Shown here piece by piece: positions 42,558 through 50,651 of a stretch of DNA of 64,000 nt (within the stretch, counting starts at the first letter, position 1; the number at the start of each line of letters is the position of its first letter). The translations under genes and the position numbers were made by a program. The notes beneath the pieces are model-generated. The model saw only the letters and a list, made by a program, of their open reading frames with translations. It had not been told where the DNA came from and made no database searches. The stretch is from Streptomyces sp. NBC_00287 (GTDB taxonomy: Bacteria; Actinomycetota; Actinomycetes; Streptomycetales; Streptomycetaceae), in the NCBI RefSeq assembly GCF_036173105.1, contig NZ_CP108053.1, positions 5,084,001 to 5,148,000 of the forward strand, given 5' to 3'.

Positions 42558-45500
42558 ATGCACGGGGAGCGCGACGACGGCTTCCGGACGAAGCACGAGA
42601 TCGGTGGCGGCGAGTTCAGGGCGCCGGTCATCCTGGCGCGGGACTTCACCGGGCCAGTGCACTTCGACAGTCCCCGTCCCGAGGAGCAGCCGGCCGACGC
42701 CCGGTCGGCGCCACGGCGTACGGCCGGGACGGTCGTGCTGCTGGGCCTGCTCATCTTCGCCATGGCCTCGCAGGCGGGCGAGGAGATGCTGTCGCCGGAT
42801 GCCCGGCGCATCCTCGCGCTGGCCGGAGTCGCGCTGGTCCTCGCCGGGGCGCTGTGGTGGACGACCGTACTGCTGGGCCTTCCGGAGTGGTTACGGGAGC
42901 GCCGGGCACCGCGCCGGAAACTGACGCCCGCCCAACTCGACGCCGCAGCCAATGCCTTGACCTCGGTCCTCGCCGACGAGTACGCCCGCGACGAGAAACA
43001 GCTGCATGTGAACGACCCGGCGCCGATCCCGGTGCGATGGTCGGCGGCGAGCCCGCAGCTCAGCGACCACGAGGCGAACATCCGCCGCGAGCCGATCACC
43101 GCACCGAGCTCCGAACCCCTCGATCTGGACGGCGACTTCGACGCGATCGGCACCTTCTTCGGCTCGGTCCCCAGCCGCCGCCTGGTGGTGCTCGGCGCCC
43201 CCGGCGCGGGCAAGTCGGCGCTGGTCCTGCGCCTGGCGCGGGCGTTGCTGAAGGACCGCACCCCCGGCGCACCCGTCCCCGTCCTCCTCCCCATCGCCTC
43301 CTGGAACTCCGCCGAGGAGGACCCCTGGCACTGGGCCGCCCGCCGTCTGTCCGCCCTGCACCCCGCGGTCCTGCGCACCCCCCAGCTCGCCCACGACCTG
43401 ATCACCACCGGCCGTATCCTCCCGATCCTGGACGGCCTCGACGAACTCCCCGAACCGTCCCGCCCCAAGGCCCTGGCCCGCCTGCGCCGCAGCCTGAACG
43501 AACCCGCCCGCCTGGTCCTGACCTGCCGAATCGAGGAGTACGAGGCCGCAGTCGAGGACGCCGACACTGTGCTGCCCGCCGCCGCGGTCGTCCAGCTCGC
43601 CCCCCTCACCGTGGCCGACCTGGAGCGCTACCTCCCGCGCACCGCCCGCCTCAAGGGCCCCGCGGACACCAAGTGGGCTCCCGTACTGGCGCGTCTGGCC
43701 GACGCCGAGGACCGGGCACCGGAAGTCGTCACCCTCCGCACGGTCCTGAGCACCCCCCTCATGGTCAGCCTCGCCCGCTTCGTCTACAGCAGTAGCCGGG
43801 CGGACCCGAGCGAGCTGATCGAGGACGAGCGGTTCCGTGAACAGACGGTGGTGGAACGGCACTTGTACGACGCCTTCCTCTCCGCCGCCTACGAGGACAC
43901 CGGGCGGGCCGGGTGGACGGGCGAGCAGGCGAGGGGGTGGGCGGGCTATCTCGCCGCGCATCTGCGCCGTACCGGGGAGCAGGACATCGCGTGGTGGCGG
44001 CTGGGGGAGGTGGTGCCGTGGCCGGTGCGCTGGCTGGGCACCGGCCTGTCCATGGCGGTCGCCGCGCTCGCGATCGGTGTGACGGACTACGACCATCCGT
44101 GGTGGCAGGAGTGGTTCCCGGTGCCGCCGTGGGCGGCGGTGCTGCTGCTGGGGTCGGTGGCGGCGATGGTGGACTGGGCGCTCGCCGCGCCCACGGACGC
44201 ACCGCAACGCCTGTACTGGCCCGGCCTCGCGGATCTGCGGTCGCTGCGCGCGGAGGTGCGCCCGCTGCTGCTCTCCATGGTCTTCGTGGCGCTGGGGATC
44301 GGCGTTCTGGCGGTGCTGAGGTTGTTCGACTGGGTGATCAGCACGGTCGTCTTCATCGGGATCGTGCTGGTGCTCGTCGTCTTCACCCGGCTGATCGACC
44401 TGCTCGGCAGGCTCGCCGACCCGGCCGACGCTCCGGAACCCGCGGAGCTGCTGCGCGCGGACCGCCGTACCCAACTGGTGCTCGGCCTCTTCGCCCCCTT
44501 CCGGCTGCCCCCGCGCCGCAGGTTCACCGAGGGCATGCTGGTCCTCTTCTCCGTCATGGTGGTCATCTGGCAGGGCGTCGCGGACCACGGCACGGTGACC
44601 GCCGTCGACTGGGTGCTCACCGTGGGGTTGATGTTCCTGGCCTGGATGGTGCGCCGGTGGTCGGTGTCCGCTTCGGGACGGCTGTCCGTCGCCCGGCTCT
44701 ATCTGTCCTGCACCGGTGCGCTGCCCTGGCGGGTGATGACCTTTCTGCGCGACGCGCACCGCAGGGGAGTCCTGCGGCAGTCGGGTGGCCTCTACCGCTT
44801 CCGCCATATCGAGCTGCGCAATCGGCTCGCCGAGGCGGCCGGGGTCATGGAGGACGGCATCAGCAGCCCCGACCGCGGTCGGCGGGAGGACGTACAACCC
44901 TCGCTCGCCACCCTGGCGATCACCGGGCCGTCCGTGATCGGCCTGGCGTTCGGCCTGTCGGCGGCCGTGCTCGTCCCCGATGCCCACTATCCCTACCGGG
45001 ATCTTCCCCCGGCCTGTGCGCTGGTCAGCGAGGCCCAGGTCGGGGAGGTGATGGTGGAGCCCGTCGGGAGCGAGGTCGATGACGGGGTGTGCGTCTTCGA
45101 CGAGCGCTCACCGTTCCGCCCCGATCGCCGGCTCCAGGTCATGGCGTTCGTGTGGAGCTCCTACTGGGGGAGCGGCAGTGGCACCGACGAGGCCCGTCGG
45201 GTGATGCGTGATTTCACCGTGCTCGGTGACCAGCCGCTGCCGGGATTCGGTGACGAGGCCACGCTGCTGATCGACCGTTCGGGCCCGCACGGCGAAGTGG
45301 AGGCCACGGTCAGCGTCCGGATCGGAAATCTGACGATGTGGGTCGATTACAGCGAGGAGTACGCGTCCCCCCAGCGGGTGTCCGAGGTGGCCCGCATCGT
45401 CGCCCGGGAGTCCCTGCGCAGGGCCGGTATCCCGGTCGACGCGTCCGCCGGCCGGCGCCTCGCCGACGTACCGCCCGCGAAGGCGCCGGACCGGCTGCGC

Positions 45501-45998
45501 ATCGCCGAGTACCGGAGGGTGCCGGAGCGGTCGGTGCTCGGTCCGGTCTGGCGGGGGGACGAACACTCGGACATCCAGACCTTCGAGAAGCTGCGCGTGC
45601 CGGTACGGGTGAGGTACGACTTCACCTGTGCCGAGTCGGGGAAGCCGCTGAAACACGGAGAGTGGACCGCCCGTTGCGCAAGCGACGCCGATGAACCGCC
45701 CTGGCTGGACATGGCGGACCTGCCGTGCGGGGCGGACGGCTGCCCGGCGTCGGTGACGGACGCGTTCCGTGAACGGTGGTTCGGCGCCCCGCCGCGGGAC
45801 TGGAAGCGGACGCGGGAGGGGAACGGGCGGTACCTGGAGCGGCACACGAAGAACGGCGAGTACGAACTGATCCTCTTCGTGACGGACCACCGAGACGCCG
45901 GGCACGAGTTGTGGTTCCGCGCGCTGGTCGACGACAAGGATGCCGAGCTGGCCCAGAAGATGGTCAACGCGGCGTATACGCAGGTGGTGGCGCCGTAA
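42558..45998 (+). CDS. Membrane NACHT NTPase (NLR-like STAND protein)
   Basis: A 1146-residue protein. Residues 13-36 carry the motif shared with the preceding small protein; two helices follow at about 57-100. The NACHT NTPase has Walker A LGAPGAGKSALVLRL (near 211-225), Walker B ILPILDGLDELPE (287-299) and LVLTCRIEEYE (sensor 1 Arg). A winged-helix region precedes a block of six to seven helices between about 485 and 700, with one more at 787-806. The last 340 residues lie outside the membrane and resemble DUF3558-like lipoprotein domains (ACALVSEAQVGEVM). No LRR or TPR sensor is present. The protein is predicted to sense at the outside and signal through its N-terminus to the Bell-like effector. 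Confidence 0.85.
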   Translation: MHGERDDGFRTKHEIGGGEFRAPVILARDFTGPVHFDSPRPEEQPADARSAPRRTAGTVVLLGLLIFAMASQAGEEMLSPDARRILALAGVALVLAGALWWTTVLLGLPEWLRERRAPRRKLTPAQLDAAANALTSVLADEYARDEKQLHVNDPAPIPVRWSAASPQLSDHEANIRREPITAPSSEPLDLDGDFDAIGTFFGSVPSRRLVVLGAPGAGKSALVLRLARALLKDRTPGAPVPVLLPIASWNSAEEDPWHWAARRLSALHPAVLRTPQLAHDLITTGRILPILDGLDELPEPSRPKALARLRRSLNEPARLVLTCRIEEYEAAVEDADTVLPAAAVVQLAPLTVADLERYLPRTARLKGPADTKWAPVLARLADAEDRAPEVVTLRTVLSTPLMVSLARFVYSSSRADPSELIEDERFREQTVVERHLYDAFLSAAYEDTGRAGWTGEQARGWAGYLAAHLRRTGEQDIAWWRLGEVVPWPVRWLGTGLSMAVAALAIGVTDYDHPWWQEWFPVPPWAAVLLLGSVAAMVDWALAAPTDAPQRLYWPGLADLRSLRAEVRPLLLSMVFVALGIGVLAVLRLFDWVISTVVFIGIVLVLVVFTRLIDLLGRLADPADAPEPAELLRADRRTQLVLGLFAPFRLPPRRRFTEGMLVLFSVMVVIWQGVADHGTVTAVDWVLTVGLMFLAWMVRRWSVSASGRLSVARLYLSCTGALPWRVMTFLRDAHRRGVLRQSGGLYRFRHIELRNRLAEAAGVMEDGISSPDRGRREDVQPSLATLAITGPSVIGLAFGLSAAVLVPDAHYPYRDLPPACALVSEAQVGEVMVEPVGSEVDDGVCVFDERSPFRPDRRLQVMAFVWSSYWGSGSGTDEARRVMRDFTVLGDQPLPGFGDEATLLIDRSGPHGEVEATVSVRIGNLTMWVDYSEEYASPQRVSEVARIVARESLRRAGIPVDASAGRRLADVPPAKAPDRLRIAEYRRVPERSVLGPVWRGDEHSDIQTFEKLRVPVRVRYDFTCAESGKPLKHGEWTARCASDADEPPWLDMADLPCGADGCPASVTDAFRERWFGAPPRDWKRTREGNGRYLERHTKNGEYELILFVTDHRDAGHELWFRALVDDKDAELAQKMVNAAYTQVVAP
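42594..42665 (+). other. RHIM/BASS-like amyloid motif, NACHT copy
   Basis: Codons for residues 13-36 of the NACHT protein, matching the C-terminal tail of the Bell-like protein. It lies before the first membrane helix, where an adaptor motif of an NLR-like receptor is expected. Confidence 0.65.
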
Positions 45999-46087
45999 GC
46001 GGTGCCCTCCTGCCTCACCGCACCCCTTCTGCGAACCCCGACATAACGGGCATATCCTGAAGTAGGGCGAAGGCTAAGGAGACCGCG

Positions 46088-46387
46088 ATGCGAGTGATGC
46101 TCAAGGCGACCCTGGACACGGAGAAGGGGAACGAGGCCATCCGCAGCGGCAGGATGCCCGAGGTGATGAAGACGGCGCTGGAGAAGCTCCGCCCGGAGGC
46201 CGCGTACTTCGGTCCGGAAGGCGGCCGCCGCACCTGCTGGCTGGTCCTGGACCTCCAGGACAGCTCCCAACTGCCGCCGACGGCCGAGCCGTTCTTCACC
46301 GAGCTCAACGCCGAGGTGACATTCACCCCGATCATGAACGCCGAGGACCTCCAGAAGGGACTCTCCCAACTGGGCGGCGGCGGCTGA
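46088..46387 (+). CDS. Small soluble protein, possibly dimeric alpha-beta barrel (unrecognised)
   Basis: A 99-residue protein starting at ATG 46088 after TAAGGAG. The pattern MLKATLDTEKGNEAI, KLRPEAAYFGPEGGRRTCWLVLDL and FTELNAEVTFTPIMNAEDLQKGL suggests a small ferredoxin-like fold, such as a YCII- or DUF3303-like stress protein. No catalytic residues are clear. It stands alone between the NACHT gene and a convergent gene. Confidence 0.65.
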   Translation: MRVMLKATLDTEKGNEAIRSGRMPEVMKTALEKLRPEAAYFGPEGGRRTCWLVLDLQDSSQLPPTAEPFFTELNAEVTFTPIMNAEDLQKGLSQLGGGG

Positions 46388-46420
46388 CCCCGCGTCGCCC
46401 TCAGCTGAAGACAATCATCC

Positions 46421-47071
46421 TCAGCTGAAGATGATCATCGAGCCCTGCGCCAGGCTCCGTGTCGCCGCCGCGTGCAGGCCCAGCCAGACGTGGCGTTCAC
46501 GGGCGAAGGGGCTGGGATCGTACGGCGCCGGGATGGCCGGTTCCTCCAACTCCGTCGGTCCCAGGGGCGGTTGGGGCGCCGCCGGAGGGTTCGCCGGGTC
46601 GATGCCGATCGACGGGGCCACGAACTCCAGCTCCCGCAGGAGGGTCTGGGACGAGCCCAAGGGGCCGCCCCCGGCGAGGAGTTCATCGCTCGACAGGGGA
46701 TGCGGGAAGTCCACCGGGACATACGCCCCGGCGTGGTCGTAGTGCCAGACCAGGTGCGACTGCTGGGCCGTGGCCTCGAACATCTCCAGGAGCTGCTCGT
46801 AATCGCCGCCGAGTTCGTCGACCGGCGTCACCGGCAGCCCGCACACCTGGAGCAGATACGCCCGGCGCAGGAAGTGCAGGGCGTCGTAGTCGAATCCGGC
46901 CACCGGAGCGACCTCGCCGGACAGGCCCGGCATGTACTGGTACACCGGCACCGGCGGCAACCCGGCCTCGGCGAGCACCTTGTTGTATTGCGCGAGTTCC
47001 TCGGCGAACGGGTTGTCGGGGGTGTGGCACAACACATCGACGAGCGGTACCAGCCACAGGTCACAGGCCAA
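46421..47071 (-). CDS. Hypothetical protein (TTG start), unknown function
   Basis: A 216-residue protein; the preferred start is TTG 47071 (ACDLWLVPLVDV after the start residue), with AGGAG 8 bases upstream. A longer frame from 47191 has an unlikely composition. The body has no recognised domain: CHTPDNPFAEELAQYNKVL, VYQYMPGLSGEVAPVAGFDYDALHFLRRAYL and LVWHYDHAGAYVPVDFPHPL look like a compact soluble fold with conserved His and Asp. Its neighbours give no hint. Confidence 0.6.
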   Translation of the reverse strand: MACDLWLVPLVDVLCHTPDNPFAEELAQYNKVLAEAGLPPVPVYQYMPGLSGEVAPVAGFDYDALHFLRRAYLLQVCGLPVTPVDELGGDYEQLLEMFEATAQQSHLVWHYDHAGAYVPVDFPHPLSSDELLAGGGPLGSSQTLLRELEFVAPSIGIDPANPPAAPQPPLGPTELEEPAIPAPYDPSPFARERHVWLGLHAAATRSLAQGSMIIFS

Positions 47072-47194
47072 AAGAGGACTCCTCGCGTAGCGCGGCGTAG
47101 TGCGGTGGTCAGGGAAGAGTAATCGGTACGGCCGGGGGTGAAACCCCCTAGTACCGCTCGGGGGCGTGGGCCGTGCAGGACCCATACCCATCCC

Positions 47195-47893
47195 TCAGGT
47201 CGCGAGTCGTTCGATCACCGAGAGGGAGTGGGTGTTGTACGCCGCGATGATCGAGCGGGCCGCCGAGGTGTCGCGCCGCGACAGGGCGTCCACGAGCTCT
47301 GTGTGGCCCGACCACAGCTCGCCCCGCAGATCGGTCAACAGGCGTAGATGCTGGACCGCGCACACCCAGGACTGGACGCGCAGCCGGTGCAGGAAGTCGG
47401 CGAGGTAGGGGTTGCCGAAGAGGGCGGCGAGCTCGCGCCAGAAGCGCAGGTCATAGCCTATGAGAACGGTGAGGTCACCGGCGCCGGCGGCCCGCTGGGC
47501 CTCTTCGCCACGGCGGCGCACACCGGCGAGGGCGGCGGCGATGCGGGGGTCACCGGGCTCCCGGTATCCCTTGCGGCCGTCGTCGAGGGCCTGGAACATC
47601 CCGTCGATGACGAGGGCACGGGCCTCGATGATCCCCCGGTAGTCCGCGAAGGAGTACTCGTGGACGCGGAAGCCGCGGTGCTGGTCGGCTTCGAGGAGCC
47701 CCTGCGCGGACAGATCGACCAGCGCCTCGCGCACGGGGGTGGCGGAGACGCCGTACTGGTCGGCTATCTCCTTGACCGTGAACTCCTGCCCCGGCTGCAG
47801 CCGCCCGGCCAGCACCTCGTCCCGCAACGCATCCGCGATCTGCTGCCGCAGGGTGCTACGAGTCACGGCAGCGTTGCCGCTGGGGCCGGGCAT
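47195..47893 (-). CDS. GntR-family (FCD-type) transcriptional regulator
   Basis: A 232-residue protein starting at ATG 47893; further upstream in-frame starts are less likely. The N-terminal winged helix has RSTLRQQIADALRDEVLAGRL, FTVKEIADQYGVSATPVREAL and GFRVHEYSFADYRGIIEARALVI at the FadR-type linker. The C-terminal FCD-like all-helical domain ends with AYNTHSLSVIERLAT. The upstream gene on the same strand is a class-III aminotransferase, whose expression it may control in response to an amino-acid-like ligand. Confidence 0.88.
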   Translation of the reverse strand: MPGPSGNAAVTRSTLRQQIADALRDEVLAGRLQPGQEFTVKEIADQYGVSATPVREALVDLSAQGLLEADQHRGFRVHEYSFADYRGIIEARALVIDGMFQALDDGRKGYREPGDPRIAAALAGVRRRGEEAQRAAGAGDLTVLIGYDLRFWRELAALFGNPYLADFLHRLRVQSWVCAVQHLRLLTDLRGELWSGHTELVDALSRRDTSAARSIIAAYNTHSLSVIERLAT

Positions 47894-48019
47894 GGTCGGG
47901 GCGTCTCCTCGTTCGCGCGGGGTGGCATGCACGCATATGTCTACGAGCACGCCACCTTACGCGTTCGAGCTACGGGGTCGCTCGCGAGTGTCCCCGGCCA
48001 CTACAGCGGCTCTTGACGG

Positions 48020-49375
48020 CTACTCCGTGTACTCGTCCGCCACCGACAGGGCCGCGTCCAGCGCCGCGAGACCCGCCTTCAGCTCCGCCTCGGAGACATT
48101 GCACGGCGGTACGACATGGGTCCGGTTCATGTTCACGAAGGGCCAGATGCCGTGCTTCTTCGCGGCCGCCCCGAAGGCCGCCATCGGCGCGTTCGCCTCA
48201 CCCGCGGCGTTGTACGGCACCAACGGCTCCCGCGTCTCCCGGTTCTTCACCAGGTCCAGCGCCCAGAACATACCGACACCGCGCACCTCGCCCACCGAGG
48301 GATGCCGCTCGGCCAGCTCCCGAAGCGCCGGCTCCACGACGGAGGCGCCCAGCTTCGCCGCGTTCTCGACGACCCCCTCCTCCGCCATGACGTTGATCGT
48401 CGCGACGGCGGCGGCACAGGCCAGCGGGTGCCCGGAGTAGGTCAGACCGCCGGGGTACGGCCGCTTCCCGAAGGTCTCGGCGATCGCCCCCGAGATCGCG
48501 ACCCCGCCCAGCGGCACATACCCGGAGTTCACGCCCTTGGCGAAGGTCATCAGGTCCGGTACGACCTCGAACAGATCCGCCGCGAACCACTCACCGGTCC
48601 GCCCGAACCCGGCCATGACCTCGTCCAGGACGAAGACGATGCCGTACTTGTCGCATATCTCACGCACCCCGGCGAGATAGCCCGGCGGCGGCACCATGAT
48701 CCCCGCCGTGCCCGGAATCGTCTCCAGGATGATCGCGGCGATCGTCGACGGCCCCTCGAAGGCGATCGTCGTCTCCAGGTGCTCCAGCGCCCGCGCGCAC
48801 TCCTGCTCCTCGGTCTCGGCGTAGAAGCGCGACCGGTAGAGGTAGGGCGCCCAGAAGTGCACGACTCCGGCGGTCGCGCTGTCGGACGCCCAGCGGCGCG
48901 GGTCACCGGTGATGTTCACGGCCTGCTGAGTGCCACCGTGGTACGAGCGGTACGCCGCCAGCACCTTCGCCCGCCCCGTGTGCAGCCGTGCCATCCGCAC
49001 CGCGTGCTCGACGGCGTCGGCGCCACCGTTGGTGAAGAAGATCTTGTCGAGGTCACCGGGCGTCCGCTCGGCGATCAGCCGGGCCGCCTCGGAGCGGGCC
49101 TCGATGGCGAAGGCGGGCGCGAAGGTGGACAGGGTTGCGGCCTGTTCCTGGATCGCGGCGACGACCTTCGGGTGCTGGTAGCCGATGTTCGTGTAGACGA
49201 GCCCGCTGGTGAAGTCGAGGTAGCGGTTGCCGTCGTAGTCCCAGAAGTACGACCCCTCCGCGCCGGCGACGGCGAGCGGGTCGATGAGCTCCTGCGCGGA
49301 CCAGGAGTGGAAGACATGCGCACGGTCCGCGGCCTTCACGGCGGCGCCGACCTCGGGGTTTGGCTGAGGGGTCAT
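48020..49375 (-). CDS. Class III (omega) aminotransferase
   Basis: A 451-residue PLP enzyme starting at ATG 49375. The N-terminus has HVFHSWSAQELIDPLAVAGAEGSYFWDYDGNRYLDF; the PLP site is TNGGADAVEHAVRMARLHTGRAKVLAAYRSYHGGT, then FVLDEVMAGFGRTG (Asp pairing with the ring nitrogen) and LMTFAKGVNSGYVPLGGV with the Schiff-base Lys. This matches the aspartate aminotransferase family with activity on beta-alanine, GABA or polyamines. It precedes the GntR gene; the divergent side has a DJ-1-like gene. The substrate is uncertain. Confidence 0.9.
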   Translation of the reverse strand: MTPQPNPEVGAAVKAADRAHVFHSWSAQELIDPLAVAGAEGSYFWDYDGNRYLDFTSGLVYTNIGYQHPKVVAAIQEQAATLSTFAPAFAIEARSEAARLIAERTPGDLDKIFFTNGGADAVEHAVRMARLHTGRAKVLAAYRSYHGGTQQAVNITGDPRRWASDSATAGVVHFWAPYLYRSRFYAETEEQECARALEHLETTIAFEGPSTIAAIILETIPGTAGIMVPPPGYLAGVREICDKYGIVFVLDEVMAGFGRTGEWFAADLFEVVPDLMTFAKGVNSGYVPLGGVAISGAIAETFGKRPYPGGLTYSGHPLACAAAVATINVMAEEGVVENAAKLGASVVEPALRELAERHPSVGEVRGVGMFWALDLVKNRETREPLVPYNAAGEANAPMAAFGAAAKKHGIWPFVNMNRTHVVPPCNVSEAELKAGLAALDAALSVADEYTE

Positions 49376-49468
49376 GCGGCCGAGGGTAAATGTCCGCGAT
49401 GCGGAAGCGGTATCGGCGTCCTGTCTGTGGGACGGGGGTTTCCGCGACAGGTTGTCCAGGGTCATCGC

Positions 49469-49503
49469 TTGACAGCATTCTGTCTAAGTGACAGCATTCT
49501 GTC
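49469..49503 (+). promoter_or_regulatory. Two identical GACAG-N4-CTGTC operators over a promoter
   Basis: The 14-base palindrome GACAGCATTCTGTC occurs at 49471-49484 and again at 49490-49503, 19 bases centre to centre. TTGACA at 49469-49474 is a good -35 element within the first copy. The sites lie 26 bases upstream of the DJ-1 gene, which is coupled to a MarR gene, so the MarR protein is the likely ligand. Confidence 0.75.
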
Positions 49504-49528
49504 ATAAGGAGCCCCCGAGGAGGCAGTC

Positions 49529-50128
49529 ATGACCCGCAAGCCCGTACACCTCGCCGTCTACGACACCTACGCCGACTGGGAGACGGGGCACGCCACCGCC
49601 TACCTGGCCCGCGCCGGGTACGACATCCGCACTCTCGGCCCCACCACCGCCCCCGTCCGCAGCATCGGCGGACTGCGCGTCCAGCCCGACCTCGCCCTGG
49701 ACGCCGTACGCCCCGAGGACAGCGCGCTGCTGATCCTCCCGGGCGCGGACCTCTGGGACACCAGCGACGACCTCGCACCCTTCGCCCGCAAGGCGCGCGA
49801 GTTCCTGGCCGCGGGCGTGCCCGTCGCCGCGATCTGCGGAGCCACGGCCGGGCTCGCCCGCGAGGGTCTGCTCGATGACCGGGCGCACACCAGCGCGATC
49901 TCCTTCTATCTCGCGGCGACGGGATACGGCGGCGGCGAGCGCTATGTCGACACCGATGCCGTTACCGACGACGGGCTGATCACTGCCGGTCCCACCGAGC
50001 CCGTCGCCTTCGCCCGCGAGATCTTCGGGCTCCTCGGGGTCTACGAGGGCGAGGTGCTGGACGCCTGGTACCGGCTGTTCCATGACTCCGACGCCTCGGC
50101 GTACGAGGTCCTGGAGAAGGCCCAGTGA
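49529..50128 (+). CDS. DJ-1/PfpI family protein
   Basis: A 199-residue protein starting at ATG 49529 with AGGAG upstream. The type-1 amidotransferase-like fold shows DTYADWETGHATAYLARAGYDIRT, LLILPGADLWD, and the nucleophile elbow VAAICGATAGLAREGLLDDRAHTS with the reactive Cys near residue 113. DJ-1/PfpI proteins are redox sensors, deglycases, isonitrile hydratases or proteases. The gene overlaps the MarR gene by 4 bases; the pair is probably induced by electrophiles or related stress, but the substrate is unknown. Confidence 0.85.
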   Translation: MTRKPVHLAVYDTYADWETGHATAYLARAGYDIRTLGPTTAPVRSIGGLRVQPDLALDAVRPEDSALLILPGADLWDTSDDLAPFARKAREFLAAGVPVAAICGATAGLAREGLLDDRAHTSAISFYLAATGYGGGERYVDTDAVTDDGLITAGPTEPVAFAREIFGLLGVYEGEVLDAWYRLFHDSDASAYEVLEKAQ

Positions 50129-50571
50129 GCCGCGAGCGGCAGGATCTGCTCAGCCGAAGCGCGCTGGGGGCCTTCCGGCTGAACGGTCAATTCCTCGCTG
50201 TGGCAGAGGAGTTGGCGAAGCCCGCCGGGCTGACGGCCGCCTGGTGGCAGGTCCTCGGCGCGGTGCTGCGGGAGCCGTTGCCCGTCGCCGGGATCGCCCG
50301 CGCGATGGGCATCACCCGGCAGAGCGTGCAGCGGATCGCCGATCTGCTGGTGGAGCGGGGGCTCGCGGAGTACCGGCCCAACCCCGCCCACCGGCGCGCC
50401 AAACTGCTCGCGCCGACCGAGGAGGGCCTCGCGGCGGTCCGCCGGATCGACCCCGGGCACGCGGCCTTCGCCGACCGGCTCGCGGAGGCCTTCGGCGAGG
50501 CCGAACTCGCGGACGCGGTACGGCTGCTGGAACGGCTGTCGAGGGTCCTGGAGGATGTTACGGAACCGTAG
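50125..50571 (+). CDS. MarR-family regulator
   Basis: A 148-residue winged-helix protein starting at GTG 50125 (GTGA overlap with the DJ-1 stop). It shows LNGQFLAVAEELAKPAGLTAAWWQVLGAVL (dimer and helix 2), VAGIARAMGITRQSVQRIADLLVERGLAEYRPNPAHRRAKL (helix-turn-helix and wing) and a C-terminal helix. It likely binds the two identical palindromes upstream of the operon and represses it until a ligand or oxidation lifts repression. Confidence 0.9.
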   Translation: MSRERQDLLSRSALGAFRLNGQFLAVAEELAKPAGLTAAWWQVLGAVLREPLPVAGIARAMGITRQSVQRIADLLVERGLAEYRPNPAHRRAKLLAPTEEGLAAVRRIDPGHAAFADRLAEAFGEAELADAVRLLERLSRVLEDVTEP

Positions 50572-50651
50572 ACGCCGGGCCGCTCACCTCCCCGTATGCC
50601 CGCACTATCGTGGGTCCGTCGGTACGGGGGCGTTTCGGGGGAGGGGCCTGG

